Assembly: GCF_047777955.1 (NCBI RefSeq)
Contig: NZ_CP180537.1
Span: 2,666,001 to 2,730,000 of the forward strand
Origin: Didemnitutus sp047777955
GTDB taxonomy: Bacteria > Verrucomicrobiota > Verrucomicrobiia > Opitutales > Opitutaceae
Direction of reading: 5' to 3'
DNA: 64,000 bases
Part shown: one piece after another, positions 35,588 through 45,924 of the stretch
Layout of the letters: every line of letters starts with the position of its first letter
Position numbering within the stretch: position 1 is the stretch's first letter
Made by a program: the position numbers and the translations under genes
Notes under the pieces: generated by a model
Databases searched by the model: none
What the model saw: only the letters and a program-made list of their open reading frames with translations
Told to the model about the DNA's origin: nothing

Positions 35588-38125
35588 ATGTCATTCCGGC
35601 TCCTCGCCGCCTTCCTGCTCTCCGCGCTCGCCGCGCACGCCGCGATCGAGCTGCCCGCCCAGGCCTCGCCGCGCGTCCGCTATGGCGCCGCGCGACTCGA
35701 AAAGGCCCTCGGCGCAGCCGCGCCGCGCATCGCCGTGCGGGTGGTGCCCGGCAGCGCCCAGCCCGAGGGCTTCACGATCACCGCCCCGCCCGGCGGCACC
35801 ATCACCGTGACCGGCGCGGACGACTCGGGCGCGCTCTACGGCTGCCTCGAGCTCGCCGCGCGCCTGCAGGCCGGCCAACCGCTCCCGCCCCGCCTCGCCG
35901 ACGCCCCGCAATTCCTCCTGCGCGGCCCGTGCATCGGCATGCAGAAAACCTACCTGCTCCCCGGCCGCAAGGTCTACGAGTATCCCTACACGCCCGAGGA
36001 ATTCCCGTTCTTTTACGACCAGGCCACCTGGACCGAATACCTCGATACGCTCGCCGACCTGCGGATGAACACGCTTTACCTGTGGAACGGCCACCCGTTC
36101 GCCTCGCTAGTGAAGCTCCCCGACTATCCCGAGGCGCTCGAGGTGACCCCGGAGACGTTCGCCCGCAACGTCGCGATGTTCCGCTGGCTCGCCGCCGAAT
36201 GCGACCGCCGCGGCATCTGGCTGGTCCAGCAATTCTACAGTATCCTCATCTCCAAACCGCTCGCCGAAAAACACGGCCTTTCGACCCAGCTTCACGCCTG
36301 GAACGACCTCGCCGCCGACTACACGCGCAAGTCCATCGCCGCCTTCGTCCGCGAATACCCGAACGTCGGCCTCATGCCGTGCCTCGGCGAGGCCCTCCAG
36401 GAACAGGCCACGCAAACGCGCTGGATGACCGAAGTCATCCTGCCCGGCGTGAAGGACGGCATGGCCGCCGCCGGCCTCACCCATGAGCCGCCGGTCATCA
36501 TGCGCACGCACGCGACCGACGCCACGAAGGTCATGCCGGAAGCGCTGAAGGTTTACCGCAACCTCTACACCGAGGCGAAATTCAACGGCGAGTCGCTCAC
36601 CACCTGGGAGCCGCGCGGCGTCCGCCAGCAGCTCCACCTCGCGATGAGCCGCCTCGGCTCCACCCACATCGCCAACGTCCACATCCTCGCCAACCTCGAG
36701 CCGTTCCGCTACGGCGACGTCGAGTTCATCCAAAAGTCCGTCGTCGCCATGCGCGACCGCCTCGGCGCCCGCGGCCTGCACCTCTACCCGCTCTTCTACT
36801 GGGACTGGCCGGTTTCGCCGGACATCGCTCCGACACCGCTGAGACAATGGGAGCGCGACTGGATCTGGTTCGCCGCCTGGGCGCGCTACGCCTGGAATCC
36901 CGACCGTCCGGCGGATGGCGAGCGCGCCTACTGGACCGCGCGCCTCGCGGAGCACTACGGCGCCGCCGCCGCGCCGCACATCCTCGACGCCTACAACGCC
37001 GCCGGCGAGTGCGCCCCGCGTATCCTGCGGCGCTACGGCATCACCGAGGGCAACCGCCAGACGATGTCGCTCGGCATGACCCTCGACCAGCTCGTCCGCC
37101 CCGAGAAATACCGCGAGTTTCCCGAGCTCTGGGAATCGCAGTCCCCGCCCGGCGAGCGCCTGAAGGAATTCGCCGAGCGCGAAGCCAAGGGCCTGCCGCA
37201 CGAGGGCGAAACGCCGCCCTCGATCAATGCCGAGGTGCTCGCCTTCGCCGCCCGCGCCGTTGCCGCCATCGACGCCGCCGCTCCGCTCGTGACCCGGAAC
37301 CGCGAGGAGTTTGCGCGTCTGCGCAACGACGTCCGGGCGATCGACGCGATGAGCCAGTTCTACGTCGCCAAGACCCGCGCGGCGCTGGCCGTGCTGCGCT
37401 ACGGCTACTCGCGGAAGATCGACGACATGCGCGCCGCCCAGGACCGGCTCGGCGAGAGCGTCGGCTATTTCCGCCAGCTCACCGCGCTGACCAAGGACAG
37501 CTACCAGGCCGCCAACTCCATGCAGACCGCGCAGCGCCGCATCCCACTCCCCGGCGGCGTCGGCGGCAAGGCGGCCAACTACCACTGGACGCAGCTGCTG
37601 CCCGTCTACGAAAAGGAGCTGGCCGATTTCCGCGCGCAGGTCGTCGCGCTCTCGCATCCCGCCGCCGGCCGCACGCACGCGCCGTTCGCCGCCGCCGACT
37701 TCAAGCTCCTGACGCCCGGCCTCGAGACCTTCACCGCCCAGCTCGGCAACACCGCCTTCAGCGACTCCGACGCCGTCATCACGTCCCTCGCCCCCGAGCT
37801 CGAAGGCCTGCAGGGCCTCAAGCTCTCCCTCGCCGCCACGCGCTCGGATGCGCCGCGGAAAATCCAGTTCTCCTGCGCGCAACCGGTCCGCGTGCTCGTC
37901 GGCTACTTCCAGGCGACCGGTCCCGCCTGGCGCAAGCCGCCCGAGCTCGAAACCGACGCCACCGCCGGCGAACGGGGCGGCGTCGAGGCGCTGCTGACCC
38001 GCGCGGTCGAGTTTGACTCTCTCCCGCCGTTGAACATCCACGCCTTCGACTACCCCGCTGGCACGCACACTCTCGACGTGCGTGGCACGGGCGCCTTCGC
38101 CATCCTCGGCATCGTTCAACCCTGA
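35588..38125 (+). CDS. GH67/GH20-N-domain-like secreted glycosidase
   Basis: A protein of 845 residues with signal peptide MSFRLLAAFLLSALAAHAA. The N-terminal alpha/beta domain resembles the GH20b/GH67N fold (EGFTITAPPGG, GALYGCLELAARL). The TIM-barrel part contains FLLRGPCIGMQKTYLL, TEYLDTLADLRMNTLYLWNGH and NVGLMPCLGEALQEQ with a candidate catalytic Glu. Overall it resembles alpha-glucuronidase-like proteins, but the match is not close enough to name the substrate. It begins 2 bases after the symporter stop. Odd features are a long helical region (about 540-720) and an extra C-terminal beta domain (FSCAQPVRVLVGYFQ). Confidence 0.65.
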   Translation: MSFRLLAAFLLSALAAHAAIELPAQASPRVRYGAARLEKALGAAAPRIAVRVVPGSAQPEGFTITAPPGGTITVTGADDSGALYGCLELAARLQAGQPLPPRLADAPQFLLRGPCIGMQKTYLLPGRKVYEYPYTPEEFPFFYDQATWTEYLDTLADLRMNTLYLWNGHPFASLVKLPDYPEALEVTPETFARNVAMFRWLAAECDRRGIWLVQQFYSILISKPLAEKHGLSTQLHAWNDLAADYTRKSIAAFVREYPNVGLMPCLGEALQEQATQTRWMTEVILPGVKDGMAAAGLTHEPPVIMRTHATDATKVMPEALKVYRNLYTEAKFNGESLTTWEPRGVRQQLHLAMSRLGSTHIANVHILANLEPFRYGDVEFIQKSVVAMRDRLGARGLHLYPLFYWDWPVSPDIAPTPLRQWERDWIWFAAWARYAWNPDRPADGERAYWTARLAEHYGAAAAPHILDAYNAAGECAPRILRRYGITEGNRQTMSLGMTLDQLVRPEKYREFPELWESQSPPGERLKEFAEREAKGLPHEGETPPSINAEVLAFAARAVAAIDAAAPLVTRNREEFARLRNDVRAIDAMSQFYVAKTRAALAVLRYGYSRKIDDMRAAQDRLGESVGYFRQLTALTKDSYQAANSMQTAQRRIPLPGGVGGKAANYHWTQLLPVYEKELADFRAQVVALSHPAAGRTHAPFAAADFKLLTPGLETFTAQLGNTAFSDSDAVITSLAPELEGLQGLKLSLAATRSDAPRKIQFSCAQPVRVLVGYFQATGPAWRKPPELETDATAGERGGVEALLTRAVEFDSLPPLNIHAFDYPAGTHTLDVRGTGAFAILGIVQP

Positions 38126-38131
38126 TCCGCC

Positions 38132-40979
38132 ATGCGCCTCGTGTTTCGCCTCCTCGCCGCCACGGCCCTCGCCCTCGCCGTCTCCCAGATCCGCGCCGAT
38201 GGCGCCCCGCTCCCGACCGAAACGCTCTACCTCTCCGGCACCGGCAGCCACGACGCCGTGCCGTGGGACTTCCTCTGCACCGGTGGCCGCAACAGCGGCG
38301 TCTGGACCAAGATCGCCGTGCCCTCCTGCTGGGAACAACAGGGTTTCGGCACCTACGACTACGGCGTCGAGTTCAGGCCGAGCAAGCGCCTCGCCACCCA
38401 GCCGCGCGTGCCGGATGAACAGGGGATCTACCGCCGCGAGTTCGCCGTGCCCGCGGCGTGGAAGGGTCGCGTCGTGCGCCTCGTGTTCGACGGCGTGCTG
38501 ACCGACACCGCCGTGAAGCTCAACGGCCAGTCCGTCGGCGAAGTGCACCAGGGCGGCTTCTACCAGTTCCGCTACGACATCACCGACCAGCTCCGCTTCG
38601 ACGCCCCCAACCTCCTCGAAGTCACCGTCAGCAAGCATTCCGCCAACGCCAGCGTGAACACCGCCGAGCGCATGGGCGACTACTGGAACTTCGGCGGCAT
38701 CTTCCGTCCCGTGCGCCTCGAGGCGCTGCCGCCGCAGTTCATCGACCGGGTCGCGATCGACGCCAAGGCCGACGGCGCGTTCCGCCTGGACGTCTTCCTC
38801 GGCGGCAACCTGCCCGCCGGCAACGAAGTCGTTGCCCAGGTGAAGACCCTCGCCGGCGACCCCGTCGGCGCGCCGCTCCGCGCCGCCGTGCCGAGCGGCG
38901 CCCACCAGGTCACGCTGCGCGCGCAGATCCCTCGCCCGCGACGTGGACCGCCGAGACGCCCAACCTCTACCGCGTCGACGTCACCCTGCACGCCGGCACC
39001 TTCGCGCCCTCCGGCCACACCCTCACCCAGCGCTTCGGCTTCCGCACCTTCGAGCTCCGTCGGGGCGACGGCCTCTACCTCAACGGCCGCAGGATCGTCC
39101 TCAAGGGCGTCAACCGCCACAGTTTCTGGCCCGAGACCGGCCGCACCCTCTCGCCCGAGCGGCACCGCGAGGACATCCGCCTGATGAAGGAGGCCAACAT
39201 GAACGCCGTCCGCATGTCGCACTACCCGCCCGACGCCGAGTTCCTCGACCTCTGCGACGAGGCCGGCCTCTACGTGCTGGACGAACTCGGCGGCTGGCAG
39301 GGCCACTACGACACGCCGACCGGCCGCCGCCTCATCGCGCAGATGGTCGCGCGGGACGTGAACCACCCGAGCATTCTTTTCTGGGACAACGGCAACGAGG
39401 GCGGCTGGAACACCGAAAACGACGACGAATTCGCCAAACACGACCCGCAGTCACGACCGGTTCTTCACCCGGGGCCCTTGTCGCCACCGTTTGCCTTCCG
39501 CGGCATGAACACCCGCCACTACCGCGAATACGACGAGACCGCGAAGTTCACGGACGGCCCCGAGATCTTCATGCCGACCGAGTTTCTCCACGGCCTCTTC
39601 GACGGCGGCCACGGCGCCGGCCTCGACGATTTCTGGCCGCTCATGAGCGAGAAGCCGCACGCCGCCGGCGGCTTCCTCTGGTCGTGGGTGGACGAGGCCG
39701 TCGCCCGCACCGACGAGAACGACCGTCTCGACGCGCGCCGCGACCTCGCGCCCGACGGCATGCTCGGACCGCACCACGAGAAGGAAGGCAGCTTCTACGC
39801 CGTGCGCGAGATCTGGTCGCCCGTGCAGATCCCGCTGCGCGAGCTGCCCGCCGACTTCGCCGGCGCGCTGCCGGTGCGCAACCGCTACGATTTCCTCAAC
39901 CTCTCCACCGTCACCTTCGAGTGGCGCCTGATGAAGTTCGCCCCGCCCGGCGCGCCCTCTTCCACCGCACCGTGCTCGCCCTCGGCCGCCTCGCCGGCCC
40001 GGACGTCGCCGCGCGCGCCGACGGCGAACTCAAGCTCGCCCTCCCCGCCGACTGGCGCGAAGCCGACGCCCTGCTCCTCACCGCGACCGACTCGCGCCAG
40101 CGCGAGCTCTGGACCTGGTCCTGGCGCTGGAAGTCCGGCGCCGCGGCGATCGGCATCGCACAGGAGACGCAGAGCCCGGTCACGCTGGCGCAGGACGGCG
40201 CGGAGATCGTCGTCACCGCGGGCCGCAACACCGTGCGATTCTCGCGCGCCACCGGCCGCCTCCTCGCGCTCGAACGCGACGCGCACCCCGTGTCGCTCGG
40301 CAATGGCCCCCGCCTCGTCGCCTATCGCCGCCACGAGCGCGTGCTGCAGCCGGTCGCGCCCGCGTCCGGCCGGCTCGTGAACCTCCAGGCGAAGATGGAG
40401 GGCACCTCCGCGGTCGTCAGCGCCACTTACGACGCCGGCGTGCGCGCCGCGCGCTGGAGCATCGCGCCGAACGGCGACGTGCGGCTGGATTACGAATTCG
40501 ACGGCCCCGGCCTGGTCGACCTCCTCGGCATCGATTTCGACTACCCCGAGGAAAGGATGCAGTCCAAGGAGTGGTTCGGCGACGGCCCGTATCGCGTCTG
40601 GGCCAACCGGCTCAAGGGCGGTTCGCTCTGGCGTTGGGACACGGAATACAACGACACCATTCCCGGCCTCACCTGGCAGCTGCCCGAGTTCAAGGGCTGG
40701 TTCGCCCGCTGGGTGTGGATGGCGTTCACGACGACCGAAGGCCGTTTCGCGCTGCTCAACGACGGCGGCGCGCCCTACGTCGGCGCCTACTCGCCGCGCG
40801 ACGGCAAGAACAACCCCGTGCTCACGCTCCCGCGCCTCGGCCTCGGCGTCTACCAGGTCATCCCGGCGATCGGCACCAAGGGCTCCCTGCCCTCGAACCT
40901 CGGCCCGCAAGGTCAGCCGCACGACGTCACCGGCCCGGTGAAGGGCTCGCTCGTCGTCCGCCTGCTCGACCAGCCGTGA
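38132..40979 (+). CDS. GH2 glycosidase, beta-galactosidase/beta-glucuronidase-like (two frame breaks, 38929-38931 and 39942-39954)
   Basis: Three consecutive frames build one GH2 protein of about 949 residues. Frame one: signal peptide, jelly roll (AVPSCWEQQGFGTYDYG, RMGDYWNFGGIFRPVRLE). Frame two: LYLNGRRIVLKGVNRHSFWPETGR, NAVRMSHYPPDAEFLDLCDEAGL, WDNGNEGGWN (acid/base Glu) and FMPTEFLHGLFDGG (nucleophile Glu). Frame three: beta domains to PVKGSLVVRLLDQP. Each junction is explained by one lost base, the first in CCC (38929-38931). The stretch 39455-39500 (VLHPGPLSPPFAF) departs from the usual HPWxxF pattern and may hide two compensating indels. The enzyme would release terminal galactose or glucuronate. 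The stop overlaps the GTG of the next gene (GTGA). Confidence 0.82.
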
Positions 40980-43900
40980 GCCTGCTGCGCACGACCGTCC
41001 TCGCGCTTGCACTGGGCCTCGCGACCGCCCTTGTCGCGCAACCGCGCCGCGAGTGGCCCCTGGACGACGGCTGGCGCACGGCAATGGACGAGACGAACCG
41101 CGCGCGCTTCGACGGCTTCGAGCAGGCCGCGTTCGACGACCACGCCTGGCTGACCGTCGCCGTGCCGCACAACTGGGACGACTACGCCGGCCTGCGCCGC
41201 CTCGTGCACGGCAATCTCCACGGCTACGCCTGGTATCGCCGCCGCTTCGACGTGCCCGCCAGCGAGCGCGACCGCCGCGTGTTTCTGTTTTTCGAGGGCG
41301 TCGGCTCCTACGCCACCGTCTGGGTGAACGGGAAGCTCGCCGGCAAGCACGCGGGCGGCCGCACGACGTTCACGCTGGACGTCACCAACCTCGTCCGTTT
41401 CGACGCGCCCAATCTCCTCGCCGTCCGCGCAGACCATCCCGCCGGGATCACCGACCTGCCCTGGGTGTGCGGCGGCTGCTCGAGCACCCCGGCTTCTCCG
41501 AGGGCAGCCAGCCGATGGGCATCTTCCGCCCGGTCACGCTCTACACGACAAACGCCGTGCGCGTGGAGCCGTTCGGCGTGCACGCGTGGAGCACCGACAT
41601 CGACGCGCACCGCGCGGTGATCGAGGTCGCGACCGAGCTGCAAAACGACGGCCCGCCGCTTGCGGCCGTCGTCCGGCACCGCCTCGTCGATGCCGACGGC
41701 CGAACGGTCCGGGAGGTCGACCGGCCGACGTCCGCCTTTTCCGGCCCGCGGCGTGTCACCGCTGAGATCGTCGCCGAGCGGCCCGAACTCTGGTCGCTTG
41801 AGCGTCCGTATCTCTACACGATCGAGACGACCGTCCTCGACTCGTCGGGACACACCCTCGACCGCTTCACCACGCCCTTCGGCATCCGCACCATCCACTG
41901 GCCCGCCCCCGACGCCCCGCTGCCCGCGCCGTTCCTGCTCAACGGCCAGCCGGTCTTCATCAACGGCACCTGCGAATACGAGCACAACCTCGGCGCCAGC
42001 CACGCGTTCAGCGCCGAGCAGATCCGCGCCCGCGTCGCGCAGATCCGCGCCGCCGGCTTCAACGCCTTCCGCGACGCCCACCAGCCGCACAATCTCCGTT
42101 ACCAGGATTACTGGGATCGCGACGGTCTTCTCTGGTGGCCGCAGTTCGCCGCCCAGGTGTGGTTCGACACGCCGGAGTTCCGCGCGAACTTCAAGCAGCT
42201 GCTGCGCGAGTGGGTGCGCGAGCGCCGCAACAGCCCGTCGCTCGTCCTCTGGGGCCTCGCCAACGAGAGCAAGCTCCCCGCCGACTTCGCCGCCGAATGC
42301 GTCGCCCTCATCCGCGAGCTCGATCCGACGACGCCGTCGCAGCGCCTCGTCACCACCTGCAACGCCGGCAAGGGCACCGACTGGAACGTCCCGCAGAACT
42401 GGTCCGGCACCTACGGCGGCAAGCCGGAGGAATACGCCGGCGACCTGAAGCGCCAGCGCCTCGTCGGCGAATACGGCGCGTGGCGCAGCCTCGGCCTGCA
42501 CACCGAGGGCGGCTTCGCCGCCGACGGCCCGCGCAGCGAATCGCGCGCCGACGCGCTGCTCGCCACCAAGATCCGCCTGGCCGAGTCCGTGCGCGGCCAG
42601 GTGCCCGGACACTTCCACTGGCTGTTCGCGACGCACGAGAATCCCGGCCGCACGATCGGCTCCAAGGGCCAGCAAGGCAGCGACGGCTGGGCCGAGCTCG
42701 ACCGCCTCGGCCCCGCCAACAACAAGGGCCTGCTCACGCTTTGGGGCGAGCCGACCGACGCTTTCTTCCTCTACCGCGCCAGCTACGCGCCGCCGACCGA
42801 CCCGATGGTTTGCATTGTCTCGCACACCTGGCCCGATCGCTGGGATGCGCCCGGCGCGAAGCGCGGCCTCGAGGTCTACTCGAATTGCGAGGAGGTCGAG
42901 CTGTTCAACGGCGCCGGCACGCGCTCGCTCGGCGTCCGCAAGCGAGGCGGCCCCGGCGTGCCGTTCCGCTGGGACGACGTCGCGATCGCCACCAACGTCC
43001 TCTACGCCGAAGGCCGGATCGGCGGCAAAACCGTCGCGCGCGACGCGATCTACCTGAAAAATCTGCCCGCCGTTCCCGCCGCCGAGCACGCCGCGCTCAC
43101 GGGGCCGGAAACCGTTTCCACCGCCGGCGAGCCGGGCTGGAACTACCTCTATCGCGTCAACTGCGGCGGCCCCGACCTCGTCGACTCGCACGGCCAGACC
43201 TGGCTCGCCGACCGCGACCTCGCCCCCGGCGATGCCTGGGGCTCGCGCTCGTGGGCCGCGGACTACCCGGCGCTCCCGCCACGCTTCGGCAGCCAGCGCG
43301 ACTTTTATGAACCGGTGCGCGGCACGCACGACGAGGCGCTCTTCCAGACGTTCCGCTACGGCCGCGAGAAACTCCGCTACGAATTCGCCGTCCCGCCGGG
43401 CGACTACCGCATCGAGCTCTTTTTCGTGGAACCGTGGTATGGCCGCGGCGGCGGCGCCCCGGGCGGAAGCGCGGGCGGCGGCGCGCGCGGCTGGCGGCTT
43501 TTCGATGTCGCGCTCAACGGCGCGACCGTCCTGCGCGACGTCGACCTCTGGGCCGAGGCGGGCTACGCCGCGGCCGTGAAGAAGGTCGTCCACGCCACGG
43601 CCGCACAGGGGCGGCTCGTCGTCTCCTTCCCGCGCGTCGCGTCCTACCAGGCGGTGGTCTCCGCCATTGCGATCGCGACACGCGACTTCTCGCTGAAACC
43701 GGCCGCGGCCGTCGTGCCCAAGGGTCCCCGCCCGGCCGCGAACTCGCTTTCCGCCACCGACGACTCCGGCACCGCGAACTCGCAGACCTATCCCGCCACC
43801 GCGGCGACGCGCTCCGGCAGCGAACTCGCGTGGACCGTCCGTCTCGGCCTCGGCGGCGCGCACGACTTCGCGCTGCGCTACACGAACGCCGGCGACAGCC

Positions 43901-44088
43901 GCGACCTCGAGTTCCGCGTCCTCGCCGCCGACGGCTCGCTCGTCGACCATCGCCTGCTGCGTCTCCCGCCCGCCGCCGAGCCGCGCGAGGTCCGCCTCGA
44001 CGGCGTCGACATGAACGCCGGCGATTACACCGTCGTCGTGTCGCCCGTTTCCAGCCCTCTGAAACTCGAATCGCTCACGGTCCGATGA
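40976..44088 (+). CDS. GH2 glycosidase with malectin-like domain (frame disrupted at 41480-41482)
   Basis: The GTG start at 40976 overlaps the previous stop and begins a signal peptide (LLRTTVLALALGLATALVAQ). The GH2 sugar-binding domain follows (VAVPHNWDDYAGL, GVGSYATVWVNGKLAGKHAGG). After the frame break (TGCTCGAGCAC, which reads C-S-E-H if one C is added) the frame continues with HPGFSEGSQPMGIFRPVTLY, the TIM barrel FNAFRDAHQPHNLRYQDYWD, LVLWGLANESKLP (acid/base Glu) and VGEYGAWRSLG (nucleophile). The malectin-like domain (WNYLYRVNCGGPDLVDSHGQTWLADRD) and another beta domain complete about 1037 residues. It is probably a beta-galactosidase-type exo-enzyme; the malectin domain suggests carbohydrate binding. 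Confidence 0.83.
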
Positions 44089-44987
44089 AGCCCCTGGTCG
44101 TCGCTCCGGCCGTCCTGGTCCTGTTCGTCCTGAGTTTCGCCCTGGCGTGCAACGGGGCCTTCTCCGCCGCCCCCGCCGCCGAGCTCCGCTACCCCGTGGC
44201 CGTGTGCGACTGGATGATCCTCAAGCGCCAGAAGCTCGGCGCGTTCCCGCTCGCGCACGACCTCGGCGCCGACGGCGTCGAGGTCGACATGGGCGGGCTG
44301 GGCAACCGCGCCACCTTCGACAGCAAGCTCGGCGATCCGGCCGTGCGCGCGCAGTTCCTCGCCGCCGCCCGGCAACACCACCTGCGTTTCAGCTCGATCG
44401 CGATGTCCGGCTTCTACGCCCAGTCCTTTGCCGAGCGCGACGGCGTCGAGCGCATGGTGCAGGACGCGATCGACACCGCCGTCGCGCTGGACGTCCGCGT
44501 GCTCTTCCTGCCGCTCGGCGTGCCGTGCGACCTCGTCAAGCGCCCCGACCTGCGCCCCCGCGTGGTCGAGCGCCTCCGCGCCGTCGGCCAGCGCGCCGCG
44601 GCCGCCGGCGTGGTCATCGGCATCGAAACCTCGCTCGATGCCCGGGCCGAGGCGGCGTTGCTCGACGAGATCGGCAGCCCCGCCGTCCGGAGCTACTTCA
44701 ATTTCTCCAACGCGCTCCAGCCCGGCCGCGACATCCACGCCGAGATCCGCGCGCTCGGCCGCGACCGCATCGTGCAGATCCACGCCTCGAACACCGACGG
44801 CCATTGGCTGGAGCAGGATCCGCAGGTCGACCTCCCCGCCATCAAGCGCACGCTCGACGCGATCGGCTGGCGCGGCTGGCTGGTTATCGAACGGTCAAGG
44901 GATTCCGCGCGTGCAACCGACGTCCGCGCCAACTTTACTGCGAACGTCTCGTTCTTGAAGCAGGTCTTTCAACCCCACTCCCCATGA
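44085..44987 (+). CDS. Secreted xylose-isomerase-like TIM-barrel protein
   Basis: A protein of 300 residues whose first 28 form a clear signal peptide (VLVLFVLSFALACNGAFSAAPA). The rest is an AP endonuclease 2/sugar isomerase-type TIM barrel: LAHDLGADGVEVDMGG, AAAAGVVIGIETSLD, YFNFSNALQPGRDI and QIHASNTDG, where the Glu, Asn and His fit the metal-binding pattern of this family. Cytoplasmic relatives isomerise or epimerise sugars; a secreted form may act on free sugars in the periplasm before import. It overlaps the GH2 gene (ATGA) and the ABC binding-protein gene (ATGA). A dehydratase or a non-catalytic role remains possible. Confidence 0.75.
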   Translation: MKPLVVAPAVLVLFVLSFALACNGAFSAAPAAELRYPVAVCDWMILKRQKLGAFPLAHDLGADGVEVDMGGLGNRATFDSKLGDPAVRAQFLAAARQHHLRFSSIAMSGFYAQSFAERDGVERMVQDAIDTAVALDVRVLFLPLGVPCDLVKRPDLRPRVVERLRAVGQRAAAAGVVIGIETSLDARAEAALLDEIGSPAVRSYFNFSNALQPGRDIHAEIRALGRDRIVQIHASNTDGHWLEQDPQVDLPAIKRTLDAIGWRGWLVIERSRDSARATDVRANFTANVSFLKQVFQPHSP

Positions 44988-45916
44988 AATCCCTCCGTCT
45001 CCTCCTCGCGGGCGCGCTGGCGCTGCCGCTCGTCCTCCTGGCCAAGCCCCTCCGCATCGGCTTCGCCCAGACCGGCGCGGAGAGCGCGTGGCGCACCGCC
45101 AACTCCGAGTCGATGAAGGCCGAGGCGGCCAAGCGCGGCATCGAGCTCAAGTTCTCCGACGCCCAGGGCAAGCAGGAGAACCAGATCCGCGCCGTGCGCT
45201 CGTTCATCACCCAGGGCGTCGACGCCATCGTGATCGCCCCGATCGTCGAGACCGGCTGGGATCCCGTGCTGCGCGAGGCCAAGCGCGCCAAGATTCCCGT
45301 CATCCTCACCGACCGCACCATCGCCACCGCCGACGAGTCGCTCTTCGCCTGCTTCATCGGCTCCGATTTCTACGAGGAAGGCCGCATGGCGGCCGACTGG
45401 CTGGCGAAGCACACCGGCGGCAAGGGCACCATCGTCGAGCTCCAGGGCACGCCCGGCTCCGCCCCCGCCAACGAGCGCCGCAAGGCCTTCGCCGACGCGC
45501 TCAAGGACCACCCCGACCTCAGGATCATCGATTCCCAGAGCGGCAACTTCGAGCGCAGCGGCGGCAAGCAGGTGATGGAGGCCTTCCTCAAGAAGCACGG
45601 CTCCGCCATCCAGATCGTCTATGCGCACAACGACGACATGGCCCTCGGCGCCGCGCAGGCGATCGAGGAGGCCGGCCTCAAGCCCGGCAAGGACCTCGTC
45701 ATCGTCAGCATCGACGCCATCCGCGAGGCCGTGAAGGCGGTCGCCGATGGCCGCCTCAACTGCACGGTCGAGTGCAACCCGCTCTTCGGCCCCAAGGTCT
45801 ACGACACCGTCGCCAAGATCCTCGCCGGCGAGACGGTGCCGAAGAAGTCCTTCAACAAGGACGAGCTCTTCGACGCGGCCAACGCCGCGGCCGCCCTCCC
45901 GACGCGGCAATACTGA
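44984..45916 (+). CDS. ytfQ: Periplasmic sugar-binding protein, YtfQ-like (galactofuranose type)
   Basis: A protein of 310 residues with signal peptide MKSLRLLLAGALALPLVLLA. It follows Escherichia coli YtfQ closely by eye: KPLRIGFAQTGAESAWRTANS, DAQGKQENQIRAVRSFITQGVDAI, APIVETGWDPVL, VELQGTPGSAPANERRKAF, QSGNFERSGGKQVMEAFL, YAHNDDMALGA and LKPGKDLVIVSIDA. In E. coli this protein delivers galactofuranose (and pyranose) to YtfR/YtfT/YjfF. The same gene order follows here, which supports the call. The true ligand in this species could differ, for example arabinofuranose. Confidence 0.88.
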   Translation: MKSLRLLLAGALALPLVLLAKPLRIGFAQTGAESAWRTANSESMKAEAAKRGIELKFSDAQGKQENQIRAVRSFITQGVDAIVIAPIVETGWDPVLREAKRAKIPVILTDRTIATADESLFACFIGSDFYEEGRMAADWLAKHTGGKGTIVELQGTPGSAPANERRKAFADALKDHPDLRIIDSQSGNFERSGGKQVMEAFLKKHGSAIQIVYAHNDDMALGAAQAIEEAGLKPGKDLVIVSIDAIREAVKAVADGRLNCTVECNPLFGPKVYDTVAKILAGETVPKKSFNKDELFDAANAAAALPTRQY

Positions 45917-45924
45917 CGCCGGCC

